5,594 nucleotides of DNA, taken from NCBI GenBank assembly GCA_015485375.1, contig WFTU01000433.1, forward strand, positions 1 to 5,594. Direction: 5' to 3'. The first letter of the stretch is position 1. Every line of letters begins with the position of its first letter. Positions 1 through 5,594 of this stretch are shown here, piece after piece. The position numbers and the translations under genes were made by a program. The notes beneath the pieces were generated by a model that did not search any database, was not told the DNA's origin, and was given only the letters and a program-made list of their open reading frames with translations. Source of the DNA: Paracoccaceae bacterium. Its GTDB lineage: Bacteria; Pseudomonadota; Alphaproteobacteria; Rhodobacterales; Rhodobacteraceae.

Positions 1-2416
1 CGTCGCCGTAGCGCGCGGGGAGTGCGAGTTCATAGCCGAGCTCGCCGGAAAACGAGATGCGGAACAGGCGGGCGGGGATATTGGCGATTGTGACCGGCTG
101 GCAACCCATGAAGGGGAGCGCGGAGATGTCTTCGGCGACCAGACCCGCCAGCAGGTCGCGGGCCTTGGGGCCGGTCACGGCGAATTGCGCCCATTGTTCG
201 GTGACGGGGGTGATATGCACGTCGAGATCGGGGCGGATGGTGGCCTGGAATTCCAGATGCGACAGCACATCGGCGGCAGCGCCCGTGGTGGTGGTCAGCA
301 GGTAGTGCGCCGCACCAAGACGCGCCAGCGTGCCGTCGTCCAGCACAAAGCCGTCCTCGCGCAGCATCAGCCCGTAGCGGGTTTTCCCGACCGCGAGGCT
401 GGCGATATTGTTGGTGTAGATGTGATCGAGGAAGGCGGCGGCATCGGGGCCCTGAATGTCGATCTTGCCGAGGGTGAAAACGTCGCAGACGCCGACGGTG
501 TTGCGCACCATCATGACCTCGCGGTCGCAGGATTGCCGCCAGTGGGTTTCATCCTTGTGCGCGAACCATGCGGGGCGGTGCCAGAGGCCGACCTCGACCA
601 TTTTGCCGGATTTCTCGGTGGTGAAATCATGGCTGGGGATGCGGCGTTCGGGGGCAAAACCCTTGCCCCTGCCCCCTGCCCCGAGCGCGCCGAAAGTGAC
701 GGGGGTATAGGGCGGGCGCGAGATGGTGGTGCCGGTGGCCTCGATGCTCTGGCCGGTGAGTTCGGCCATGATGGCGAGCGCGCCGACGCTGGAGAGTTTG
801 CCCTGATCGGTGGCCATGCCGAGGGTGGTGTAGCGTTTGAGATGCTCGACAGAGCGGAAGTTTTCGGCGTGGGCCTGCCGGATATCCTTGGTGGTGACGT
901 CGTTCTGGAAGTCGAGCCACGCGCGGCCTTTGGCATCGGCGACATGCCAGAAGGGGGTGATGTTGACGGGGGCGTCCTCGGCCTGCGGCAGTTTCGGGCG
1001 CACCTGTTTGAGGCCGAGGGATTTGAGCGCAGCCTTGGCGGCGGCCATGCCCTCGGACAGGGCGGCGTGGGTGGAAAAGCTGCCGTTGGCAGAACCTGCC
1101 ACGGCGAGGTTCGGGATGGTGTCGGGGGTGGGGACGAAGGCGGCGATACCCTCGTTCCACGTCGGTTTTCCGCCCATGTGGCCGGTGATTTGCAAGGCCG
1201 GATTCCAGCCGCCGGAAACCGCGAGGCAATCGGCGTTGATCTGCTGTCGGCTGCCGTCGGAGGTGCGGACCGTCAGGCGCTCGATGCCGAGGCGGCCACC
1301 GGTGCCGACTACCGCTGCGCCGGTGTAGATGGGGCAGTCGAACTCCGGTGCGATGTCGTTGCGGGTGTCGATCAGGGCGGTGACGGTGACGCCGGCGGCC
1401 TGCATGTCGGTGACCGTGCGCCAGCCGTCGTCGTTGTTGGTAAACACCGCGACGCGGCTGCCGGGGGCGACGGCGAAACGGTTGGTGTAGGTGCGCACGG
1501 CACCGGCGAGCATGATGCCGGGGCGGTCGTTGTCGGGGAAGGCGATCGGACGCTCGATAGCGCCGCTGGCGAGGATGGCGTGTTTGGCAACGATGCGCCA
1601 GAAGACCTGTCGCGGGGCCGTACCGGAGTCGGCGACATGTTCGGCGGTGCGCTCGATTGCGCCGTAAGTGTCGCCGTCGTATGCCCCCGTGACCGTGGTG
1701 CGGCGCATCAGGGAGACGTTGGGCATTTCCGCGAGTTCGGCGACAGTTCGGGTGGCCCATTCATCGGCGGGCTGGCCTTCGATTTCGGTAAATTCCACGT
1801 TGAGGCGGCCGCCGAAAACGAAATCCTCCTCGGCCAGAATGACTTTGGCGCCCCCTTTTGCGGCGGTGAGTGCGGCCATCAGGCCGGCGGGGCCGGAGCC
1901 GATGACCAGCACGTCGCAATGGGCGAAGGCTTTGTCATAGGTGGTCGTATCAGCTTCGCCGGAGAGGCGGCCAAGGCCGGCGGCGCGGCGGATCAGGGGT
2001 TCGTAGAGTCTGGCCCAGAGGGCGCGCGGCCACATGAAGGTTTTGTAGTAGAACCCCGCGCCGAAGAAGGGGGCGAGCGCGTCGTTTGCCGCCAGCAGGT
2101 CGTTCTTCAGGTTTGGCCAGCGGTTCTGGCTTTGCGCTGTTAAGCCTTCGTAAACCTCTTGCATGGTAGCACGGGTGTTGGGGGTCAGGGCTGCGCCGGT
2201 GCCGACCTCCATCAGGGCGTTGGGTTCCTCGGATCCGGCGGTCATCACGCCGCGCGGGCGGTGGTATTTGAAGCTGCGCCCCGTCAGGCGCACGTCGTTG
2301 GCCAGCAGCGCCGAGGCCAGCGTATCCCCCGGGTGGGCCGTGTAGGTCTGCCCGTCGAAATGGAAAGGAACGGATATGTTGCGGTCGATCATGCCGCCGT
2401 GAGGCAGGCGGCTCAT
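1..2416 (-). CDS. soxA: Sarcosine oxidase alpha subunit (SoxA), 3' end beyond window
   Basis: Large subunit of heterotetrameric sarcosine oxidase, a cytosolic enzyme that demethylates sarcosine and passes the methyl carbon to tetrahydrofolate. The frame is open for 805 codons from ATG at 2416 to the left edge; the family is about 970-1000 residues, so roughly the last 170-200 are missing. Residues 1-90 match the ferredoxin-like N-terminal domain (GRSFKYHRPRG motif) and contain no cysteine, so no Fe-S cluster is expected. A Rossmann dinucleotide motif GSGPAG lies at 173-178; from family knowledge this domain carries NAD+. ASGAIERP (about 284-291) and AGSANGSFSTHAALSEGMAAA-type sequence (about 437-457) are typical of the family. 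A Gly-rich linker (576-589) leads to a glycine-cleavage T-protein-like folate domain from about 591 onward. The start is preceded by GGAGG and overlaps the soxD stop by 4 nt, implying translational coupling. Identification is firm; the C-terminus and stop are unseen. Confidence 0.96.
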   Translation of the reverse strand, partial: MSRLPHGGMIDRNISVPFHFDGQTYTAHPGDTLASALLANDVRLTGRSFKYHRPRGVMTAGSEEPNALMEVGTGAALTPNTRATMQEVYEGLTAQSQNRWPNLKNDLLAANDALAPFFGAGFYYKTFMWPRALWARLYEPLIRRAAGLGRLSGEADTTTYDKAFAHCDVLVIGSGPAGLMAALTAAKGGAKVILAEEDFVFGGRLNVEFTEIEGQPADEWATRTVAELAEMPNVSLMRRTTVTGAYDGDTYGAIERTAEHVADSGTAPRQVFWRIVAKHAILASGAIERPIAFPDNDRPGIMLAGAVRTYTNRFAVAPGSRVAVFTNNDDGWRTVTDMQAAGVTVTALIDTRNDIAPEFDCPIYTGAAVVGTGGRLGIERLTVRTSDGSRQQINADCLAVSGGWNPALQITGHMGGKPTWNEGIAAFVPTPDTIPNLAVAGSANGSFSTHAALSEGMAAAKAALKSLGLKQVRPKLPQAEDAPVNITPFWHVADAKGRAWLDFQNDVTTKDIRQAHAENFRSVEHLKRYTTLGMATDQGKLSSVGALAIMAELTGQSIEATGTTISRPPYTPVTFGALGAGGRGKGFAPERRIPSHDFTTEKSGKMVEVGLWHRPAWFAHKDETHWRQSCDREVMMVRNTVGVCDVFTLGKIDIQGPDAAAFLDHIYTNNIASLAVGKTRYGLMLREDGFVLDDGTLARLGAAHYLLTTTTGAAADVLSHLEFQATIRPDLDVHITPVTEQWAQFAVTGPKARDLLAGLVAEDISALPFMGCQPVTIANIPARLFRISFSGELGYELALPARYGD
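651..684. repeat. Stem-loop and GCCCC mini-repeat in the soxA interdomain linker
   Basis: Perfect 7-bp arms GGGGCAA (651-657) and TTGCCCC (663-669) flank a 5-nt loop; directly after come two further copies of the C-run unit (TGCCCCC, TGCCCC). In SoxA this stretch encodes the glycine-rich linker around residues 578-589 (GAGGRGKGF) between the dinucleotide-binding half and the folate-binding domain. It looks like slippage-type low-complexity expansion in a tolerant linker, not a terminator, since no T-run follows on the minus strand. Confidence 0.45.
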
Positions 2417-2676
2417 GGGGTGTCCTCCACGACTTCGCGCGCGGGGCGGGTGGAGTGAATTTCGTGCGTTGTGGTGTTGCGGATAACGTGCAGCCATGCC
2501 CGGCAACCCGTGCTGTGTTGCCATAGCTCGACATTCTCGCCTGCGGGGTTTTCGCGACTATATATATAGTCCTGCATGGCGGCGGGATTGTCGGGACGGT
2601 GCAGCAGGCTAGCGGCGCCGAGGTAGGTGAACTCGCGCAGGTCGCGCTCTCCGCAATATGGGCAGGTGATGCGCAT
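2413..2676 (-). CDS. soxD: Sarcosine oxidase delta subunit (SoxD)
   Basis: Small zinc-binding subunit of heterotetrameric sarcosine oxidase, 87 residues, within the usual 85-100 range. It begins MRITCPYCGERD; Cys5 and Cys8 (CPYC) together with His54 and Cys58 (H-X3-C) reproduce the Cys2-His-Cys zinc-ligand spacing of delta subunits of known structure (recalled, not aligned). The GCRAW and THEI segments near the C-terminus are also typical. No catalytic role is known; the subunit is structural, associated with the alpha subunit. It starts 10 nt after the soxB stop with a strong GGGAGGG ribosome-binding site, and its TGA overlaps the soxA ATG. The codons for Tyr37-Ser40 form part of an unusual AT-rich perfect palindrome, listed separately. 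Confidence 0.96.
   Translation of the reverse strand: MRITCPYCGERDLREFTYLGAASLLHRPDNPAAMQDYIYSRENPAGENVELWQHSTGCRAWLHVIRNTTTHEIHSTRPAREVVEDTP
2556..2571. repeat. Perfect 16-bp AT-rich palindrome inside soxD
   Basis: GACTATATATATAGTC is its own reverse complement and contains an alternating TA tract. It encodes Asp36 to Ser40 of SoxD using TAT ATA TAT AGT, strikingly AT-rich codons in a GC-rich gene. Tyr-Ile/Val-Tyr is expected at this place in the family, so the protein sequence explains part but not all of the symmetry. Confidence 0.5.
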
Positions 2677-2686
2677 CTGTCCCTCC

Positions 2687-3937
2687 CTAATGCCTGTTCG
2701 GGCGCGCGCCGGTGCCCTCGTCGTCGAGGAGTGCGCCGGTCTCGAACCGGTTCAGGCGGAATTTTGCGGCGTAGTCTGCCGGTTCTCCGGTGGCCAGCAG
2801 GTGCGCAAAGGCGGCACCGGAGGCGGGCGTAGCCTTGAAACCGCCGTAACACCAGCCGCCGTTGAGAAACAGGCCCTCAACCGGCGTGCGGTCGATGATC
2901 GGAGCGCCATCCATGCTCATGTCCATGATGCCGCCCCAGCTTCGCAACTGCCGCGCGCGGCCCAGCATCGGCATCAGGGCCATGCCGGCCTCGGCCACAT
3001 GCTCGACCATCGGCAGGTTGCCGCGTTGTGCGTAGGAGTTGTAACCGTCGATATCGCCGCCGTAGACCAGCCCGCCCTTGTCCGACTGGCTGATATAGAA
3101 GTGGCCCATGCCGAAGGAAATCACCGTGTCGATCACCGGTTTGACGGCCTCGGTCACGAAGGCTTGCAGGACGTGGCTCTCGACCGGCAGGCGCATTCCG
3201 GCCATTTCCGCCAGTTGCGAGGTGCGACCGGCGACGGCCATGCCGGCCTTGGCGGTTTTGATGAAACCGCGCGTGGTCTCGACGCCTGCGAGCGCACCGT
3301 TTTCGATCTTGAAACCGGTGACTTCGCAGTTCTGGATCAGGTCGACTCCGCGCAGGTCCGCACCGCGGGCATAGCCCCATGCCACACCGTCGTGGCGCGC
3401 GGTGCCGGCCGTGCGTTGCAGCAGCCCGCCGCGGATCGGGAAGCGGGCGTTGTCGAAATCGAGATAGGGGGTAAAGGCGCGGATGTCGTCGGGGCCCATC
3501 AGAACCGCGTCGTCTCCGGTGGCGAGATTGGCATTGCCGCGCCGCGCCAGCCCGTCGAACTGCCCGTCGTCATGCGCCAGCAGCAGGCAGCCGCGCGGCG
3601 AGAACATGACGTTGTAGTTCAGCTCCTGCGACAGGTTTTTCCACATTTTCAGGGACTGCGAATAGAATTCTAGGTTCCCGTCCAGCAGGTAGTTGGCCCG
3701 CACCACCGTGGTGTTGCGCCCGACATTTCCGCCGCCCAGGTAGCCTTTCTCCAGCACCGCGATATTCTGCACGCCGTAGGTTTTCGCCAGATAATAGGCG
3801 GTCGCGAGGCCGTGCCCGCCGCCGCCGATGATCACCACATCATAGGCTTCTCCGGGCGCCGGATCACGCCAGACCGGTTTCCAGTCGCGGTTACCCGTCA
3901 GCCCGTTTTTCACGATTTGCAGTGCCGAGTAGCGCAC
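2687..3937 (-). CDS. soxB: Sarcosine oxidase beta subunit (SoxB), GTG start
   Basis: Catalytic flavoprotein subunit (DAO/FAD-dependent oxidoreductase family) that oxidises sarcosine; 416 residues, near the usual 405-417. The FAD-binding motif GGGGHG is at residues 38-43 in YDVVIIGGGGHGLATAYYLA, with the ribose-binding acidic residue at Glu63 (VLEKG). His182 in RHDGVAWGYARG aligns by motif with the histidine that carries covalent FMN at the alpha/beta interface in characterised enzymes (inference from remembered family sequences). The C-terminal MDGAPIIDRTP and NGGWCYGGFKATP segments are the second FAD-contact region. An in-frame GTG further upstream at 4012 would add 25 residues (MSHPDYSC...) unlike the family. 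The GTG at 3937 gives VRYSALQIVKNGL, matching the usual MRYS N-terminus, and has AGGAGG six bases before it. First gene of the soxBDA operon, stop TAG at 2687-2689. Confidence 0.96.
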   Translation of the reverse strand: MRYSALQIVKNGLTGNRDWKPVWRDPAPGEAYDVVIIGGGGHGLATAYYLAKTYGVQNIAVLEKGYLGGGNVGRNTTVVRANYLLDGNLEFYSQSLKMWKNLSQELNYNVMFSPRGCLLLAHDDGQFDGLARRGNANLATGDDAVLMGPDDIRAFTPYLDFDNARFPIRGGLLQRTAGTARHDGVAWGYARGADLRGVDLIQNCEVTGFKIENGALAGVETTRGFIKTAKAGMAVAGRTSQLAEMAGMRLPVESHVLQAFVTEAVKPVIDTVISFGMGHFYISQSDKGGLVYGGDIDGYNSYAQRGNLPMVEHVAEAGMALMPMLGRARQLRSWGGIMDMSMDGAPIIDRTPVEGLFLNGGWCYGGFKATPASGAAFAHLLATGEPADYAAKFRLNRFETGALLDDEGTGARPNRH

Positions 3938-3943
3938 GCGGTG

Positions 3944-3949
3944 CCTCCT
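3944..3949 (-). promoter_or_regulatory. Ribosome binding site deciding the soxB GTG start
   Basis: The plus-strand CCTCCT reads AGGAGG on the minus strand, a perfect anti-16S match 6 nt before the GTG at 3937-3935. This favours the short form of SoxB over the 25-residue-longer reading frame that begins at a GTG at 4012, which lacks a comparable site. Confidence 0.85.
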
Positions 3950-3998
3950 GTGGTTCGCGAACCAGAAAAGCGGGGAATGGCGGCTATTGCAAGAATAA

Positions 3999-4028
3999 TC
4001 AGGGTGCGACACACGGCTTTTCGGTCAT
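3999..4028 (-). CDS. Possible 9-residue leader peptide upstream of soxB
   Basis: On the minus strand an ATG at 4028 opens a short frame MTEKPCVAP ending in TGA at 3999-4001. A purine-rich AGGA lies 7 nt before the ATG, so initiation is plausible. It sits between the putative operator and soxB, ending 61 nt before the soxB GTG, so it would be in the soxB leader transcript if the promoter lies near 4040-4080. It has no run of regulatory codons and no visible terminator/antiterminator pair, so it may be a chance frame. Confidence 0.2.
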   Translation of the reverse strand: MTEKPCVAP

Positions 4029-4051
4029 GGTGAGGTCCTGAAGATATGAAC

Positions 4052-4077
4052 AAACCATTAAACCGGTTTAGTGGTTT
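4052..4077. promoter_or_regulatory. 26-bp near-perfect palindrome, candidate operator for soxBDA
   Basis: Left half AAACCATTAAACC and right half GGTTTAGTGGTTT are reverse complements except for one base pair (T4058 against G4071), so 24 of 26 positions are symmetric around a central CCGG. The even symmetry and CG centre resemble LacI-family operators, but other dimeric regulators are possible. It lies 115 nt upstream of the soxB start and about 155 nt upstream of the efp -35, so it more likely controls sox. No regulator gene is in the window. Confidence 0.65.
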
Positions 4078-4118
4078 TGTTAACCCTGTCGTTGTGCTTG
4101 AAACTGCACGGTTATTTT

Positions 4119-4144
4119 CGATTTCCGAAATCGGGTTCGGAAAT
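4119..4144. repeat. Overlapping inverted repeats in the sox/efp intergenic region
   Basis: Two nested symmetries share bases. ATTTCCGAA (4121-4129) and TTCGGAAAT (4136-4144) are perfect 9-bp inverted arms separated by 6 nt. CGATTTC-C-GAAATCG (4119-4133) is a perfect 7-bp-arm palindrome around a single base. The arm TTTCCGAA therefore can pair with either partner. This could be a second regulator site or a dimer-of-dimers site upstream of soxB; a U-tract typical of a terminator is absent on both strands. Confidence 0.55.
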
Positions 4145-4232
4145 TGTTAACTTTCGGCTATCCGGTTTGCCCACGGGCACCGGCAGCGGTTACGCCCCCG
4201 AACCCCGCCAGCCGCAGGGTTGATACAGCGCC

Positions 4233-4261
4233 TTGTCATGCGCGGCGCGCTCTACTATAGA
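4233..4261 (+). promoter_or_regulatory. Sigma70-type promoter for efp
   Basis: A -35 box TTGTCA (4233-4238, 5/6 match to TTGACA) is followed by a 17-nt spacer and a -10 box TATAGA (4256-4261, 4/6 match to TATAAT). Transcription would start near 4268, giving a leader of about 30 nt to the efp ATG at 4299. The spacer is strikingly GC-rich. No operator-like symmetry overlaps it, consistent with constitutive or growth-rate-controlled expression. Confidence 0.65.
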
Positions 4262-4298
4262 CCTCGCAAACTATTCCGATACAGACGAAGGTCCGATC

Positions 4299-4862
4299 AT
4301 GCCCAAAATCAACGGTAACGAAATCCGCCCCGGCAATATTCTGGAACATAATGACGGCCTCTGGGTCGCTGTGAAGGTCAGCCATGTGAAACCCGGCAAG
4401 GGCGGGGCTTTTGCGCAGGTGGAGATGAAGAACCTGCGTAACGGGTCGAAGTTGAACGAGCGTTTCCGCGCCGCCGACAAGGTGGAAAAAGTGCGCCTTG
4501 AGCAGAAGGACCAGCAGTTCCTGTATGAAAACGACGGCATGCTGGTGTTCATGGATACCGAAACCTACGAGCAGATCGAACTGCCAGCCGATATTCTGGG
4601 CGAACGGCGGCCGTTCCTGCAGGACGGGATGACCATCCAGATCGAGTATCACGAGGAGGAGGCGCTGAGTGCCTCCCTGCCCCAGCGCGTGACCTGCAAG
4701 GTTGTGGAAACCGAGCCGGCCGTGAAAGGCCAGACGGCGGCGAACAGCTTCAAGCCCGCGATCCTTGATAACGGGGTGCGCGTGATGGTGCCGCCGTTTG
4801 TCGGGCAGGACGAGGATATTGTGGTCTCCACCGAAACCATGGAATATGTCGAGCGCGCCTAG
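4299..4862 (+). CDS. efp: Translation elongation factor P
   Basis: EF-P, the cytosolic factor that binds between the ribosomal P and E sites and relieves stalling at consecutive prolines. The product is 187 residues, the normal bacterial length. It shows the KOW-like N-terminal domain (about 3-62, starting MPKINGNEIRPGN), a central OB domain (about 68-128) and a C-terminal OB domain (about 130-185) with the conserved KPAILDNGVRVMVPPFV segment. The tip loop HVKPGKGGAF places Lys34 at the position that EpmA beta-lysylates in enterobacteria. The frame stays open upstream to 4233, but the ATG at 4299 gives the canonical N-terminus and has GAAGG seven nt before it; the longer reading would overlap the promoter. 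It heads a unit with the suhB-like gene 33 nt downstream. No epmA or epmB lies in the window, so the modification state is unknown. Confidence 0.97.
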   Translation: MPKINGNEIRPGNILEHNDGLWVAVKVSHVKPGKGGAFAQVEMKNLRNGSKLNERFRAADKVEKVRLEQKDQQFLYENDGMLVFMDTETYEQIELPADILGERRPFLQDGMTIQIEYHEEEALSASLPQRVTCKVVETEPAVKGQTAANSFKPAILDNGVRVMVPPFVGQDEDIVVSTETMEYVERA

Positions 4863-4895
4863 CGCCCTCACCCCCCTATTTTGAAAGTCTGAACA

Positions 4896-5594
4896 ATGTC
4901 GAATGCCTCCGCCAATCTCAATATTATGGTCAAAGCCGCCCGCAAGGCCGGCCGGAGCCTTGTCCGCGATTTCGGCGAGGTGGAGAACCTTCAGGTTTCC
5001 TCCAAAAGCGCGGGAGATTTTGTCTCCAAGGCCGATCTGAAGGCCGAGGAGATCATTCGCGAGGAGTTGCTGGAGGCGCGTCCGAACTACGGTTTTCTGG
5101 GCGAGGAAGGCGCGGAAGTGGCGGGCACCGACCCGACGCGGCGCTGGATTGTCGATCCGCTGGACGGGACCTCGAATTTCCTGCACGGGCTGCCGCACTG
5201 GGCGGTTTCGATTGCGCTGGAACATAAAGGGGAGATCGTCGCGGCAGTGATTTTCGACCCGACCAAGAACGAGATGTTTACGGCGGAAAAAGGCGAAGGC
5301 GCATGGATGAACGACCGGCGTTTGCGCGTGTCCGACCGTCGAGAGATGATCGAGATGCTGTTCGCCACCGGTCTGCCGTTTGGCGGGCGCACGGACCTGC
5401 CGGAAACCTTGCAGGATCTGGCGCGGATTTTGCCGCGCTGCGCCGGTGTGCGGCGCTGGGGATCTGCGGCGCTCGATCTGGCCTATGTCGCGGCCGGTCG
5501 CTACGACGGATTCTGGGAGCGGCGTCTGAACGCCTGGGATCTGGCGGCCGGTGTGCTGCTGGTGAAAGAGGCCGGCGGTCTGGTCGAGGGGTTC
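4896..5594 (+). CDS. suhB: Inositol monophosphatase family protein (SuhB-like), 3' end beyond window
   Basis: Mg2+-dependent phosphatase of the inositol monophosphatase superfamily, usually hydrolysing myo-inositol-1-phosphate; E. coli SuhB also joins the rRNA antitermination complex. 233 codons are present and the family is about 260-270, so some 30 residues are missing. Metal-site motifs are intact: GEEG with Glu70, DPLDGT with Asp87 and Asp90, and NAWDLAAG with Asp215, the same spacing as E. coli SuhB 67/84/87/212 as I recall it. GSAALDLAYVAAGRYDGF (189-206) is a strong SuhB-type block. The ATG at 4896 aligns the LNIMVKAARKAG start with E. coli LNIAVRAARKAG; its ribosome-binding site (GAAAG, 8 nt away) is weak. 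With 33 nt after efp and no terminator between, co-transcription is likely. The family also includes histidinol-phosphatase and CysQ-type enzymes, but the blocks fit SuhB best. Confidence 0.92.
   Translation, partial: MSNASANLNIMVKAARKAGRSLVRDFGEVENLQVSSKSAGDFVSKADLKAEEIIREELLEARPNYGFLGEEGAEVAGTDPTRRWIVDPLDGTSNFLHGLPHWAVSIALEHKGEIVAAVIFDPTKNEMFTAEKGEGAWMNDRRLRVSDRREMIEMLFATGLPFGGRTDLPETLQDLARILPRCAGVRRWGSAALDLAYVAAGRYDGFWERRLNAWDLAAGVLLVKEAGGLVEGF

Larger units (their letters stand above)
3938..4298. other. Divergent soxB/efp intergenic region
   Basis: This 361-bp stretch has no convincing protein gene. The central part (about 4040-4160) is clearly more AT-rich than the flanking genes, as expected of promoter DNA. 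From left to right it holds the soxB ribosome-binding site, a possible 9-codon leader ORF on the minus strand (3999-4028), a 26-bp near-perfect palindrome (4052-4077), overlapping inverted repeats (4119-4144), a repeated TTGTTAAC octamer (4077-4084 and 4144-4151), a lone CCGGTTT half-site (4162-4168) and the efp promoter (4233-4261). I could not place a convincing -35/-10 pair for soxB. Confidence 0.8.

Noticed and set aside
627..1760. 377-codon minus-strand frame rich in Arg and His, within soxA
   Set aside because: It is soxA read in another frame; the Arg/His/Pro-rich composition is typical of a frame-shifted high-GC gene.
185..2143. 652-codon open frame on the plus strand opposite soxA
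   Set aside because: Its composition (Gly, Ala, Asp, Val-rich without domain motifs) is that of a high-GC antisense shadow, and the minus-strand frame gives an unmistakable SoxA protein over the whole span.
2627..3673. 348-codon plus-strand frame opposite soxB
   Set aside because: It is antisense to a fully conserved SoxB coding sequence and contains no recognisable domain.
3938..4012. 25-residue N-terminal extension of SoxB from a GTG at 4012
   Set aside because: The extension is unlike the family and lacks a ribosome-binding site, while the GTG at 3937 has AGGAGG at ideal spacing and gives the usual VRYS/MRYS start.
4201..4221. AACCC...GGGTT inverted repeat as a terminator before efp
   Set aside because: The stem is only 5 bp with an 11-nt loop and no following T-run, and it precedes the efp promoter in a divergent region where no terminator is needed.
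4863..4895. Terminator between efp and suhB
   Set aside because: The 33-nt spacer has a short TTTT but no stem-forming inverted repeat ahead of it, so read-through is more likely.
4236..5225. 329-codon open frame on the minus strand opposite efp and suhB
   Set aside because: It spans two recognisable plus-strand genes and their spacer, shows no family motif, and is explained by the GC skew of codon positions.

Overview
This window looks like a GC-rich alphaproteobacterial chromosome, most likely Rhodobacterales (Roseobacter/Rhodobacter-like). That rests on high GC at third codon positions, an EF-P that resembles Rhodobacteraceae EF-P from memory, the heterotetrameric sarcosine oxidase gene order, and the efp-suhB pairing. 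No database search was possible, so the taxonomy is inference.

Layout: two divergent transcription units are separated by about 360 bp. Leftwards (minus strand), from position 3937 to beyond the left edge, runs a sarcosine oxidase operon in the order soxB (beta subunit, complete), soxD (delta, complete) and soxA (alpha, C-terminus cut by the window edge). The genes are tightly coupled: 10 nt separate soxB and soxD, and soxD and soxA overlap by 4 nt (ATGA). soxG (gamma) would be expected beyond the left edge but is not visible. Rightwards (plus strand) lie efp (elongation factor P, complete) and, 33 nt later, an inositol-monophosphatase/SuhB-family gene cut by the right edge.

The sox genes would make the cytosolic enzyme that oxidatively demethylates sarcosine to glycine, moving the methyl carbon to tetrahydrofolate as 5,10-methylene-THF and reducing O2 to H2O2. 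This is the last step of glycine betaine/choline/creatinine breakdown and a C1 source. efp and suhB are housekeeping genes (relief of ribosome stalling at polyproline; phosphatase and, in E. coli, rRNA transcription antitermination). They have no obvious metabolic link to sox.

The divergent intergenic region is the most interesting part. It holds a near-perfect 26-bp palindrome with a CCGG centre (probable operator upstream of soxB), a second cluster of overlapping inverted repeats, a good sigma70-type promoter for efp, and a possible 9-codon leader ORF upstream of soxB. No new enzyme system, mobile element, CRISPR array or RNA gene was found. The long ORFs opposite soxA and efp are best read as high-GC coding shadows.
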